A stretch of 20,630 nt of DNA from Candidatus Aerophobota bacterium (GCA_030616535.1 JAUWXE010000006.1:1-20630), one strand, 5' to 3'. Shown: positions 7,138-15,312, counted from the first letter of the stretch. Translations and numbers: made by a program. The notes: generated by a model not told the origin, from the letters alone.

Positions 7138-7138
7138 T

Positions 7139-7714
7139 CTATAGTCCCTTCTCAAGAGGACGAGGTTCCCTTAGCTTACAATTAATGGTAAAATCCATTA
7201 CTTCTCTTTTATCTATGGTTCTTTTGGTCATCACCAAGAGAGCTACTTCCGTAAAAAGAGGCGACTTGGTCAGATTTTCCATAAACTTACCTATGTCAAT
7301 GGTTTTATTGAGGCTACTTCCCTGAATCATGACAGTCTGTTCTTTTTCTTGAGTCTCTTTAGTGAGTTCAGTAAGCCAGATTTTCTCCGGCAAAGCCTTG
7401 CTTATTTCATACAACACCAGTGACCAAGGAGACCGTGAGATGATTAAATTTTCAATGGCATTTAAATGTGCTTGAAGTTCACTCTCTTCACGCTTTAATT
7501 CTTCCAATTTCTGCAGGATCGGTTGATACTTTCTTGGTGTTAGTTGCTCCAACTCTAATCGCCGTTTGGCTGCTTGGAGCTCATCTCTCAGGGGAAGGAA
7601 AAGAAGAACACAGATCAAAATACTAAACAGAATAGAAATTGACACAAAAATGACAAAGGCGCCGACTTTTTTCTTTTCGATCATCTCCCTTGGCAGTAGA
7701 TTTACCCTGATCAA
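7139..7714 (-). CDS. pilN: Type IV pilus assembly protein PilN
   Basis: PilN is the inner-membrane partner of PilO; its short cytoplasmic N-terminus docks into PilM. The 191-residue protein starts MIRVNLLPREM, which contains the conserved PilM-binding NLLP motif. One membrane segment follows (about 18-41, VGAFVIFVSISILFSILICV), then a coiled coil (about 44-88) and a periplasmic domain containing WLTELTKE and IQGSSLN, typical of the PilN family. The start is TTG at 7714, overlapping the pilM TGA as TTGA, with AAGGA just upstream; the conserved N-terminus fixes this start. Length is normal for the family. The position between pilM and pilO matches the standard order. Confidence 0.92.
   Translation of the reverse strand: MIRVNLLPREMIEKKKVGAFVIFVSISILFSILICVLLFLPLRDELQAAKRRLELEQLTPRKYQPILQKLEELKREESELQAHLNAIENLIISRSPWSLVLYEISKALPEKIWLTELTKETQEKEQTVMIQGSSLNKTIDIGKFMENLTKSPLFTEVALLVMTKRTIDKREVMDFTINCKLREPRPLEKGL
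7145..7150 (-). promoter_or_regulatory. Ribosome-binding site supporting the pilO TTG start at 7137
   Basis: The minus strand reads AAGGGA inside the last codons of pilN, 7 nt before the TTG at 7137. No similar site precedes the upstream TTG at 7155. Confidence 0.55.
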
Positions 7715-8820
7715 ATTTCCTTCACCTCATGAAGAGCAAAACCTAGGGCTACAGTAAACATGGGACCAACTCTAGCTAGGTAGTCTGGTTGAAACTTTTT
7801 CGACTCATAGGCAATTTTGGCGAAAGGGCTGATTATCTTGACCGGGAGTCCCAATTCTTCCGACAAAAATTTGTCTATATTGTGCAGCTGCGAAGTCCCT
7901 CCACTCAAGACGACTTTTTTTATGGGTTTCCCCTCCCTCTGGGAGGAGTAATATTCAAAGGAGTGAATTATTTCCTCTACCAGATCTTCCATAGATTTCC
8001 TGATTATCTGATCTACCAGCCTTTTGTCTACTTTCCCTTTTATGGTAAGTTCTTTCAGTTCATCATTAAAGTAGACTTCTCTCTCCCTTCCATCTGAGGT
8101 CACCAGTCCGTATCTCCGCTTTATCTCTTCCGCCGTTGCAAAACTAGTACCAATTTCCTCAGCCATAGTCTCGGTAATGTGAAATCCAGCCAGGTTCACG
8201 TCTCTAATCAAAAAAGGGTTGCCCTTATCCAGAAGAACAATACTAGTCGTGCCATGTCCAATCTCAAGAATTGCTATCCCATCGGTTTCGTCCGGATTAG
8301 ATAACTGAAAAACATTAAATAGAGCGAGAGTATTTACATCTATGGCTTGAGGAGAGACCCCTGCTTGGCGGAGAAGACGAAGATGTCTCTCGATGGTTTC
8401 ACGCTTTACCCCTACCAATATCACCGTCATCTCCTCTCCTTTTTCTCCGGAAAAACGTTGATTAAGAACATGAAATCCCAGACAAACCTGCTCCATAGAA
8501 TAGGGGATGTAATCTTCTGCCTGCCATCTGACAGCCTGGGCAATTTCTTTTTCCGTCATTAAGGGTAGGGTTATCCTTCTCACAATGACCAACTCTCCTC
8601 CTACGCCTGAGACAACTCGCCTGGTATTAATCCTGTATTTGCTGATAAGATCCTTAATGACTTTCACGATAATTTTTTCTCTCTTGGTATGATCATGATC
8701 CTCAAATGGTATCTCTAATCTGGCTAATTTCCTTAGCTGGTAGCTGTTTTTTCTGTGAGTTAACTCTACTGCCTTCACTGCCTCCATACCCACCTCAAGG
8801 CCAACAGTCACCTTTGCCAT
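7711..8820 (-). CDS. pilM: Type IV pilus assembly ATPase-like protein PilM
   Basis: PilM is an actin/FtsA-like cytoplasmic protein that binds the PilN N-terminus and organises the inner-membrane platform. The 369-residue protein starts with the phosphate-1 type strand VTVGLEVGMEAVKAVEL. It carries the family segment VRWQAEDYIPYSME (97-110), the phosphate-2 motif LEIGHGTTSIVLLDKG (185-200) and the C-terminal adenosine motif VVLSGGTSQLHNIDKFL. Length is close to known PilM proteins (about 350). ATG at 8820 has GGAG 5 nt upstream. The gene lies 23 nt after dtd, with no terminator between, so the pilus genes are probably read together with the upstream housekeeping genes. The pilus motor genes pilB, pilT and pilC are not in the window. 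Confidence 0.94.
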   Translation of the reverse strand: MAKVTVGLEVGMEAVKAVELTHRKNSYQLRKLARLEIPFEDHDHTKREKIIVKVIKDLISKYRINTRRVVSGVGGELVIVRRITLPLMTEKEIAQAVRWQAEDYIPYSMEQVCLGFHVLNQRFSGEKGEEMTVILVGVKRETIERHLRLLRQAGVSPQAIDVNTLALFNVFQLSNPDETDGIAILEIGHGTTSIVLLDKGNPFLIRDVNLAGFHITETMAEEIGTSFATAEEIKRRYGLVTSDGREREVYFNDELKELTIKGKVDKRLVDQIIRKSMEDLVEEIIHSFEYYSSQREGKPIKKVVLSGGTSQLHNIDKFLSEELGLPVKIISPFAKIAYESKKFQPDYLARVGPMFTVALGFALHEVKEI

Positions 8821-8843
8821 TTTATCTCCATAAAAAATTGAGT

Positions 8844-9293
8844 TCAGAAAGTGCTGCCGGAACTCAAAATCAAAGTTACCGGCCCGTCATTGTCAACTTC
8901 TATCCTCATCTTAGCGCCGAATCTTCCTTCCTTAACCGTAGTCACTTTTTCTCTCATTAACGCCAAAAATTTAAGATAAAATCTCCTGGCTAAGTCTGGT
9001 GGAGCTGCTTCCATGAAATCAGGTCGAAGGCCTTTTCTACAATCCCCATAAAGTGTAAATTGCGGAATAACGAGAACCTCTCCCTTCACCTGCGCAAGGG
9101 ATAAATTCATTTTATCTTTTTCATCGGCGAAAATACGAAGATTAGCTGTCTTTTCAGCTAAGTACTCTACATCTACTAATTGATCCTCTCTACCAACGCC
9201 CAAAAAAACAACCATCCCCTTCCCAATAGATCCCACCAACTTTCCCTTCACCTCGCATGAAGCTTCTCTTACTCTCTGAACTACCGCCCGCAT
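8844..9293 (-). CDS. dtd: D-aminoacyl-tRNA deacylase
   Basis: DTD hydrolyses D-amino acids and glycine from mischarged tRNAs, a cytoplasmic proofreading step. The 149-residue length is typical. Family motifs seen are MRAVVQRV at the start, IPQFTLYGDCRKGLRPDF (76-93) and NDGPVT (135-140), the latter carrying the Gly-Pro pair that excludes L-amino acids. In most DTDs the first motif reads SQxTL; here Ser is replaced by Pro (P77), giving PQFTL. As I recall, Pro at this place is characteristic of the animal ATD paralogue (PQATL), while NDGPVT is DTD-like. ATG at 9293 has GAGG upstream and lies 9 nt after the hisB stop. Confidence 0.95.
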   Translation of the reverse strand: MRAVVQRVREASCEVKGKLVGSIGKGMVVFLGVGREDQLVDVEYLAEKTANLRIFADEKDKMNLSLAQVKGEVLVIPQFTLYGDCRKGLRPDFMEAAPPDLARRFYLKFLALMREKVTTVKEGRFGAKMRIEVDNDGPVTLILSSGSTF

Positions 9294-9302
9294 AATTAGA
9301 CC

Positions 9303-9902
9303 TCACTCCAGGGTCTCTTTGGTAGAAGGAACTCCCCTCCTTCTTTTCTCCCAACTTGTTGCCTCATCTAAACTTAGGGCAAAGGCTTTGAAGATAGCTT
9401 CCATTAAGTGATGAACACCATCCCCATAACAGAGATTGATATGAAGGGTAATGCCAGAATGGGATGAGAAACCCTGGAAGAATTCCTTAGCCAGTTCAAG
9501 CTCGGAAGCTCGTGATTCTACCTTTGAGGGAAAATTGAAGACCAAGAGAGGTCTACCGCTAATATCCAGCGCTACCTGTACCAATACATCGTCCATAGGG
9601 ACGAAACAATTTCCGTATCTCCTTATGCCCTTTTTTTCTCCCAAGCTATTTTTAACTGCTTTTCCCAGACAAATACCAACATCCTCTACCAGATGATGAT
9701 AACCCACCTGAGTATCACCCTTTGCGTCCATTTCCAGATCAAAAAACCCATGGTAACAGAAAAGAGAAAGCATGTGGTCCAAAAAAGGATAAGTGGTATT
9801 AATCTTTGACTCTCCCTTTCCATCAAGGTTTAGAAAAATTCTGACCTCTGTCTCTTTGGTTTTCCTTTCTACCCTAACTTTTCGATCAGTCGTTGACTTC
9901 AT
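9303..9902 (-). CDS. hisB: Imidazoleglycerol-phosphate dehydratase
   Basis: HisB dehydrates imidazoleglycerol phosphate to imidazoleacetol phosphate in histidine synthesis, using manganese. The 199-residue protein is the monofunctional form, without the histidinol-phosphatase domain of E. coli HisB. The two metal-binding histidine motifs are present: HHLVED (69-74) and HHLMEA (164-169). The N-terminal VERKTKETEVRIFLNLDG and YPFLDHMLSLFCYHG are also typical. The ATG at 9902 overlaps the end of tilS by 17 nt, and no good ribosome-binding site is visible, so translation is probably coupled to tilS. It sits between tRNA-maintenance genes rather than with other his genes; hisG is in a separate block of the window. 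Confidence 0.96.
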   Translation of the reverse strand: MKSTTDRKVRVERKTKETEVRIFLNLDGKGESKINTTYPFLDHMLSLFCYHGFFDLEMDAKGDTQVGYHHLVEDVGICLGKAVKNSLGEKKGIRRYGNCFVPMDDVLVQVALDISGRPLLVFNFPSKVESRASELELAKEFFQGFSSHSGITLHINLCYGDGVHHLMEAIFKAFALSLDEATSWEKRRRGVPSTKETLE

Positions 9903-11397
9903 GGATTTTAACTTTGAGGATAGCTCTGGTATCTTTATCTACCTTGAACCTCTGGTCAATTCGATAGCCGACTATCCACACTACTTTGTCCTTATCCATC
10001 AGGAGAGGAATTCTTTCCCTCCGTTCCAAAGGAATCTTAAGATCAATAAAATAATCCTTAACCTTCTTGCTTCCCTTCATCCCCAAAGGATGAAATCGGT
10101 CACCCTTTTCTCTTGTCCGCAGGTATAAAGGCGGCTCAAGTTTATCAAAATCAAACAGAGCCTCTGGTTCCGGAAAACCACGGATTTGATGTGATTTACT
10201 CTTTTTCGCTGAAGCTAAAGGGAGGCAAGCCCCGAACCGACAAGAGGAGATGAACTGCCCCCCTAGCTTCTTCTGAGAGTCTTTCTGAAAAGAGATACCA
10301 GGTAACCTAGAGATTAATTCTGTATCCAGCGCTAGATTTAGCTCTGTGAGTTTAGTCGTTCCCGGGATAACGAAATTACGAATGAAGGACAAACTTTTCT
10401 CTTTTCCTTTTCTAATCAATAAACCTTTGTAGCGGTGTCGAATCATCAAGCCGTGAGGAAGATCCAATTGCTTGGATTGCTTTGTTTTACATAACTCGAG
10501 AATCGAGATAATGTGATCAAAGGTAATTCCCCGCAAATCTCCCTTAATTTTTTCAATGGCTTTACGTATAACCCTCCTTTGCAAAGCCGGGTGTAAACAA
10601 GACAATTTCTCCTCATGCAAAACTAACTCTTGGCTTGTTTCCTCTTCTAGGACTGATTTAAACACCCTGTCAGTTTCTTTTTTTAGGTATTCACTATCCT
10701 GTTTGAGGAGATTGGTGGTTTGACAGAAAACCTTTTCTACTTGATCACCATATTCTCTAGAAAGATAGGGAATCAAATTAAGGCGGACCCGGTTGCGAAG
10801 AAAAGAAGTCTCTCTATTAGAGGAATCTAAGCAAGGTTGGAGGTTATTCTCTCGACAGTAGTCTTCTATTTCTCCTCGAAAGACCTCGATCAGGGGACGG
10901 ATGATCTTATCCCTAACCGGTGGTATTGCAGAAAGGCCATCCAGACCAGAGCCTCTCATTAACCTCATCAATAGGGTCTCTGCCTGATCAGATGCTGTAT
11001 GAGCTAAGGCAATTTTGCTAGCTCCCAGTTGATTAGCAACCTCTTCGAGAAAATTGTATCTTGCTCGTCGCGCAGCCTCTTCCAGAGAAAGTCTCTTTTC
11101 TTTAGCCAATCCTGCCACATTAAAAGTATCAGAAATCACGGGAATTCCTAGTTTAAAGGCAAATTTTTTCACCCATTCGGCCTCGGCCTCGGCCTCTCTT
11201 CCTCTTAATCCGTGATTGAGATGTGCCACCCAAAGCCGTAAATTATACTTCGGTGTCAGTTTAAAAAGAAGATGAAGTAGGGTAGCAGAATCCGGACCAC
11301 CCGATACTGCCACCACCAACTTTGTATTTGAAGTAAGCATTTGGTATTTTTTTATGGTCTCCTGTACCTTTTTTAGTAGAATCTCAGTAGTTGGCAT
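9886..11397 (-). CDS. tilS: tRNA(Ile)-lysidine synthetase
   Basis: TilS attaches lysine to the wobble cytidine of the CAU-anticodon isoleucine tRNA, changing its codon and amino-acid specificity. The 503-residue protein has the PP-loop SGGPDS (32-37) that binds ATP, followed by VAHLNHGLRG, ALAHTASDQAETLLMRLMRG and the NRVRLNLIPYL region of the catalytic domain. A long C-terminal part contains RTREKGDRFHPLG, KKVKDYFIDLKIP and VWIVGYRIDQRF, the substrate-binding C-terminal domain of longer bacterial TilS. ATG at 11397 has AAAGGA about 10 nt upstream, 23 nt after mcsB. Its 3' end overlaps hisB by 17 nt. Confidence 0.95.
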   Translation of the reverse strand: MPTTEILLKKVQETIKKYQMLTSNTKLVVAVSGGPDSATLLHLLFKLTPKYNLRLWVAHLNHGLRGREAEAEAEWVKKFAFKLGIPVISDTFNVAGLAKEKRLSLEEAARRARYNFLEEVANQLGASKIALAHTASDQAETLLMRLMRGSGLDGLSAIPPVRDKIIRPLIEVFRGEIEDYCRENNLQPCLDSSNRETSFLRNRVRLNLIPYLSREYGDQVEKVFCQTTNLLKQDSEYLKKETDRVFKSVLEEETSQELVLHEEKLSCLHPALQRRVIRKAIEKIKGDLRGITFDHIISILELCKTKQSKQLDLPHGLMIRHRYKGLLIRKGKEKSLSFIRNFVIPGTTKLTELNLALDTELISRLPGISFQKDSQKKLGGQFISSCRFGACLPLASAKKSKSHQIRGFPEPEALFDFDKLEPPLYLRTREKGDRFHPLGMKGSKKVKDYFIDLKIPLERRERIPLLMDKDKVVWIVGYRIDQRFKVDKDTRAILKVKIHEVND

Positions 11398-11420
11398 TCC
11401 TGGAAGATCCTTTTACTTTC

Positions 11421-12476
11421 TTACCTTAACTTACCCAGCCGTTCTCTGATGATCTTTGCCCTTAATTCGTCGCGGACTGAGGGAGTCATCTCCTTTCCTT
11501 CTTTAACTTGAAGTTGAGCAGGGGTAATCATAAAAAATAGCTCATTTAGGACCGGAATATTAAGTTGCGGGAATAAATGTAAGTTCACTCCCAGTCTTAG
11601 CCTTGAGAGCAAGTTTATAGCCTCTTGTGAACTCATAAAGTGAGCGTTAAGTAGAATTCCGTAAGCCCTACCCATCTGATCCTTAAGCTGAGTTCCATTT
11701 CGTTTAAGCAAAATCTCCCGGGCCCTTTTTTCCTGTCCTACCACTTGCCGGGTCACCCTTCCCACATTGTCTACTATTTCCTCCTCCCTCAAACCCAGAG
11801 TGACCTGATTCGATATTTGAAAAAAATCACCTTGAGATTTAGTCCCCTCCCCGTACAGTCCTCTTGCTACTAAACCTAACTTGGAGATGTTCTTGAGCAA
11901 TTCATCGATCTTATGAGTGGCTACTAAAGCAGGCAGATGTAACATACAGGAAGCCCTCATTCCGGTACCGGTATTGGTTGGGCAGGAGGTAAGGTAACCC
12001 CATTGAGGCAGGAAAGCATAATCTAAATTCCGCCCTAACTCATCGTCTACTTTATCACTCAATCGCCAGGCATCCATTAATTGGAGTCCGGAAAGAATGC
12101 TCTGGAGACGCAGATGATCCTCCTCATTTATCATCAAAGAGAGCATCCCCCCTTTCTCGGTAACTAAAAACCTACGGGATCCTCCAGCACTAAACTCGAG
12201 GCTGATGAGGTGCCTTTCTAAAAGAAATCTTCTCTCTATGGAAGAAAGTTCACTCATGTTGATCAGGTGACTATTCTTTAGATAATCAGACTTATTTACA
12301 GCATTCAGAACTTTATCTGAAACGTCCCTCAATACAGAATCGTGAGCCCAGGGAGGAAAGGTAAAACCTTCTAGGTTACGTGCCAGCCTAACCCGACAAC
12401 TAAAAACAATTTCTGCCTCCGGTCCATCTCCTCTTAACCATTGACTGGTTGAATTAGCCATCTCCTGAATAATCAT
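11421..12476 (-). CDS. mcsB: Protein-arginine kinase McsB
   Basis: McsB phosphorylates arginine residues of proteins and, in Bacillus, marks them for ClpCP degradation. The 351-residue protein has the usual length. It shows the phosphagen-kinase fold motifs FSCRVRLARNLEGFTFP, SCPTNTGTGMRAS (164-176, with the catalytic-loop Cys at 165), and GLYGEGTKSQGDFFQISNQV, split here as GLYGEG and QGDFFQISNQV. The start ATG at 12476 overlaps the mcsA TGA as ATGA. A second possible start, MANSTSQWL at 12461, has an AGGAG placed too close to use. The pairing with mcsA is classic, but ctsR and clpC, which flank the pair in Firmicutes, are absent here. The Clp partner must be encoded elsewhere. Confidence 0.94.
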   Translation of the reverse strand: MIIQEMANSTSQWLRGDGPEAEIVFSCRVRLARNLEGFTFPPWAHDSVLRDVSDKVLNAVNKSDYLKNSHLINMSELSSIERRFLLERHLISLEFSAGGSRRFLVTEKGGMLSLMINEEDHLRLQSILSGLQLMDAWRLSDKVDDELGRNLDYAFLPQWGYLTSCPTNTGTGMRASCMLHLPALVATHKIDELLKNISKLGLVARGLYGEGTKSQGDFFQISNQVTLGLREEEIVDNVGRVTRQVVGQEKRAREILLKRNGTQLKDQMGRAYGILLNAHFMSSQEAINLLSRLRLGVNLHLFPQLNIPVLNELFFMITPAQLQVKEGKEMTPSVRDELRAKIIRERLGKLR

Positions 12477-12967
12477 TTCTCTTTTTCTAACCTACGAATT
12501 TCATCCCTCAGTTTAGCCGCCCTTTCATACTCTTCTTTTTTCACTAACTTTTCTAGCTCTTTGCGCAACTCATAAATCCGTCTTTCCCCTTGGTCTTCCA
12601 CTTTACCTTTTCTGGGAACCTTACCGGAATGGCGAACCTTACCCTGAATTCTTTCTAGAAGTGGAGTAAGATATTCCTTAAGCACTTGATAACACAAAGC
12701 ACAGCCTATTTTCCCCTTCCTCTTTATATCCTCATAACTTAATCCGCAATGAGGACAGCTGACAGAAATTTCTTCAGAAAGTGGAATTTCAAGCTCCGTT
12801 AAGCCTGCCATAAGATTAGATAGAGAAAAACTTGGCATAAAAAATGTCTCGTCTAATCCTTTTTCTTTGGCGCAGATTTCACATAAATGAAGCTCTTCCA
12901 CTTCTCCATTTATCATTTCCTTGAAATGAAACGTAGCTTCTCTCTCCCCGCAAACCTGACAGATCAT
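12473..12967 (-). CDS. mcsA: McsA, zinc-finger UVR-motif activator of McsB
   Basis: McsA binds and activates the arginine kinase McsB. The 164-residue protein has two four-cysteine zinc sites: C3/C6/C29/C32 (starting MICQVCGE, then LCEICAKEKG) and C71/C74/C89/C92 (CPHCG, CALC). It ends in a UVR motif, a helical hairpin with KEEYERAAKLRDEIRRLE. The frame is open upstream to a TTG at 13012, but the ATG at 12967 gives the family N-terminus and has GAGG 5 nt upstream, so I use it. It is 61 nt downstream of truA and overlaps mcsB by 4 nt. UVR motifs also occur in UvrB/UvrC, but the cysteine pattern and mcsB neighbour settle the identity. Confidence 0.92.
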   Translation of the reverse strand: MICQVCGEREATFHFKEMINGEVEELHLCEICAKEKGLDETFFMPSFSLSNLMAGLTELEIPLSEEISVSCPHCGLSYEDIKRKGKIGCALCYQVLKEYLTPLLERIQGKVRHSGKVPRKGKVEDQGERRIYELRKELEKLVKKEEYERAAKLRDEIRRLEKEK

Positions 12968-13028
12968 TCTAGCCTCACTGCTTTCTACCTCTCTAATTCT
13001 ACTAAAAATCAAGGCCGTGTCAACATTT

Positions 13029-13781
13029 CTACCACACTCGATGCTTGCCGTATTCTACCCTTACCAGACACAGACCCTGTGGCGGAGCCGTTGGGCCAGC
13101 TATCCTTCTATCCCTTGCCTCCAAAATCTTTTTCATCTCCCCAGCTACTATCTTTTTCCTACCTATCTCAACTAGCGTGCCTACTATATTTCTAGCCATT
13201 TTATAGAGAAAACTATTAGCCTCAATATAAATGAGAACAAATTTTCCCTTCTTAAAAATGGACAGTTTTTTTATTTCTCGGAGGGTTAAGGAGGTTGAAC
13301 TTCCCTGTGATTGGAATGAGGAAAAATCGTGTTCGCCTACCAGAAACTTACCTGCCTCTCTCATCAGGTCTATCTCCAAATCGAAGGGAACCCACCAAAC
13401 GAAATTACGGTGGAAGGGAGAAAGAAAGCCGCTGTTATAGATTGAGTACCCATAAACTCTTCTTAAGGCAGATTTTTGGGCGTGAAAGTCCATATCTACC
13501 TCATGAGCCTTCTTGACTCTTATATCTTTAGGCAAATAATTATTTAAAGCAGGTTGGATGGAAGTGGAAGAAATCGAGGCATGAGTGAAAAAATTTACTA
13601 CCTGACCTTTGGCATGAACCCCGGCGTCAGTCCTCCCCGCAGCCGTTGTTTCTATTCTTTCCCGAAAAAGGCAAAATAGACTGTCTTCCAGTGCCTTCTG
13701 GATAGTAGAAAGTCCGGGTTGTTTTTGCCATCCGTGATAGGAAGTGCCGTCATACTCTAAAATGAGCTTTATGTTACGCAC
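13029..13781 (-). CDS. truA: tRNA pseudouridine synthase A
   Basis: TruA makes pseudouridine at positions 38-40 of the tRNA anticodon stem-loop. The 250-residue protein has the N-terminal LEYDGTSYHGWQKQP and the catalytic motif AAGRTDAGVHA with the nucleophile Asp52. Later motifs are LPKDIRV, FHAQKSALRRVYGYSI, LVGEHDFSSFQ and FLYKMARNIVGTLVEIG. The start is GTG at 13781 with only a weak AGAGA before it. The gene follows rplQ across a 197-nt gap that holds a dispersed repeat, so it may start a new transcription unit. The rplQ-truA order is common in bacteria; the ECF transporter genes that sit between them in many Firmicutes are absent. Confidence 0.95.
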   Translation of the reverse strand: MRNIKLILEYDGTSYHGWQKQPGLSTIQKALEDSLFCLFRERIETTAAGRTDAGVHAKGQVVNFFTHASISSTSIQPALNNYLPKDIRVKKAHEVDMDFHAQKSALRRVYGYSIYNSGFLSPFHRNFVWWVPFDLEIDLMREAGKFLVGEHDFSSFQSQGSSTSLTLREIKKLSIFKKGKFVLIYIEANSFLYKMARNIVGTLVEIGRKKIVAGEMKKILEARDRRIAGPTAPPQGLCLVRVEYGKHRVW

Positions 13782-13792
13782 TCTCTGCTTAA

Positions 13793-13947
13793 GAATATCT
13801 CGGGACTTTTCCCCTTCGTCGCTGTCCTTGGTGAATCGTATTTCGTGAATCGTATCTTGGTTTCTTTTTTTGGCTATTCACTATCTACTATTCACTACAA
13901 GTCCCTCGATACGTGTATAAATCTCCTGGCTACTAATACTTTCCTAG
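13793..13947. repeat. Dispersed boundary repeat, copy B (between rplQ and truA)
   Basis: The left arm (13793-13825) matches copy A at 31 of 33 positions, and the right arm (13901-13947) at 40 of 47. The arms are complementary around TATCTCGGGACTTTTCCCC and GTCCCTCGATA. The middle differs from copy A. It holds GTGAATCGTAT twice (13831-13841, 13845-13855) and ATTCACTA twice (13877-13884, 13890-13897), which partly pair with each other. No gene is visible in this gap. Confidence 0.72.
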
Positions 13948-13978
13948 CATTATCAAAATAAAAAATTAACTGCAGTTA

Positions 13979-14329
13979 TCAAACTAGCTTTACTTTACAC
14001 ACCCGAGCATCGTCTCCCTGACGATATCTAAGTTTGATTACTCTCGTATATCCTCCTTCACGATCCCTGTATCTGGGGCCAATCACATCAAAGAGTTTCT
14101 TTATCACTTTCTTATCGTGGATAAATTTTAATGCATTGCGTCTATGATGAACAGAATTTTCCTTAGCTAAAGTGATTACTCTCTCACAAAATCTAGCCGT
14201 TTCCTTGGCTTTAGCCTCAGTAGTAGTGATCTCTTCATGGAAAAGTAATGATCCCACCAAATTGGCTAACAGCGCTCTTCGATGAGCCTTATCTCGTCCC
14301 AGCTTTTTCTGCTTTTTCCTGTGTCTCAC
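13979..14329 (-). CDS. rplQ: 50S ribosomal protein L17
   Basis: L17 binds 23S rRNA in the large subunit. The 116-residue protein shows the family sequence MRHRKKQKKLGRDKAHRRAL, then ITTTEAKAKE, LFDVIGPRYRDREGGYTRVI, and the C-terminal GDDARVCKVKLV. The start is GTG at 14329, which lies inside rpoA; the two genes overlap by 41 nt. A GGGGGAG stretch about 10 nt upstream serves as ribosome-binding site. The conserved N-terminus leaves no room for a later start, so the overlap is real unless rpoA is frameshifted near its end. It closes the alpha operon; a repeat element follows. Confidence 0.96.
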   Translation of the reverse strand: MRHRKKQKKLGRDKAHRRALLANLVGSLLFHEEITTTEAKAKETARFCERVITLAKENSVHHRRNALKFIHDKKVIKKLFDVIGPRYRDREGGYTRVIKLRYRQGDDARVCKVKLV

Positions 14330-15257
14330 TTATTTTTTCTCCCCCTAAACCTAGACCATATTCTGCCAATTTCTTCTCTAACTTTTGTAGCGACTTCTGC
14401 CCAAAGTTCTGAATCTTCAAAAGCTCCTTGGAGGTCTTTCCTACCAAATCCCCTATTTTTTTTACCCCTGAACTTCTCAAAGCCTTAAGGGGTCCACCAG
14501 ATAAACCTAATTCCTCAACTGACTGCTCCAGCAACTTCTTTTCTCTCTCTTTTTCCTCTCCTTTCGGAGGTTTGAGCATGAAAAATTCTAGATACTCACT
14601 CAAAATTCTTGCTGCCTCCCTTAATGCGTCATCGGGCTTAACCGTGCCATCTGTAAAAATCTCCAGAATAAGTGAATCGAAACTTGTCTTTCTTCCAATT
14701 CTAGCTGGTTTTACTTCATACTTCACTCTCTTAACAGGGCTAAAAATGGAGTCTATGGGTATAGTTCCTAATGGCTGATCGGAATGTTTGCCTTCCTCCA
14801 TCGTTGCATAACCTCGGCCCTTAGCCAAGGTAATCTCCATTGCTAGATGGGTTTCTTTATTATCGAGAGTAGTAAGGTATAGGTCTGGATTCACAATTTC
14901 TACCTCACTATCCGTTTTAATATGGGAGGCCTTTACTTCAAGTGGACCCCTCACATCCAAAAAGACCTTCTTCTCTCCTTCAACAAACAACTTCGCCCTA
15001 ATTCGTTTCAAATTTTGGATAATCTGCAGTACGTCTTCCTTGACTCCAGGAATTGCGGAAAACTCATGAGAGACACCTTCAATTTTAACCGCCGTGACCG
15101 CGGCTCCCGAGGTAGAAGAAAGTAATATTCGACGAAAGGAGTTACCTAAAGTAACACCATACCCTCTCTCTAAAGGCTCAATAATGAATTTACTGTAGCT
15201 GTCAGAGAAGGTCTCCTTTTCAACCACGATCTCTTTTGGCTTTATTAATTGCCTCAC
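14289..15257 (-). CDS. rpoA: RNA polymerase alpha subunit
   Basis: The alpha subunit dimerises to start RNA polymerase assembly, and its C-terminal domain contacts promoter UP elements and activators. The 322-residue protein has the N-terminal domain (about 1-230), with LERGYGVTLGNSFRRILLSS and the GYATMEE and PIDSIFSPVKRVKYEV segments. A linker follows, then the C-terminal helix-hairpin-helix domain (about 245-305, with SVEELGLSGGPLKALRSSGV). A charged tail of about 15 residues ends it (ISETQEKAEKAGTR) and is encoded in the 41-nt overlap with rplQ. The start is GTG at 15257 with a perfect AAGGAGG site. Length is normal (about 315-330). Confidence 0.97.
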   Translation of the reverse strand: MRQLIKPKEIVVEKETFSDSYSKFIIEPLERGYGVTLGNSFRRILLSSTSGAAVTAVKIEGVSHEFSAIPGVKEDVLQIIQNLKRIRAKLFVEGEKKVFLDVRGPLEVKASHIKTDSEVEIVNPDLYLTTLDNKETHLAMEITLAKGRGYATMEEGKHSDQPLGTIPIDSIFSPVKRVKYEVKPARIGRKTSFDSLILEIFTDGTVKPDDALREAARILSEYLEFFMLKPPKGEEKEREKKLLEQSVEELGLSGGPLKALRSSGVKKIGDLVGKTSKELLKIQNFGQKSLQKLEKKLAEYGLGLGGEKISETQEKAEKAGTR

Positions 15258-15312
15258 GCCGGCCTCCTTGGATCAGGTATCAGTAACTAAAGATTTGGAA
15301 ATTTCTTCCTTT

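Noticed and set aside
13945..13980. Possible rho-independent terminator after rplQ (TAACTGCAGTTA followed by a T-rich stretch on the minus strand)
   Set aside because: The palindrome gives only a 4-bp stem with a 4-nt loop; too weak to call.
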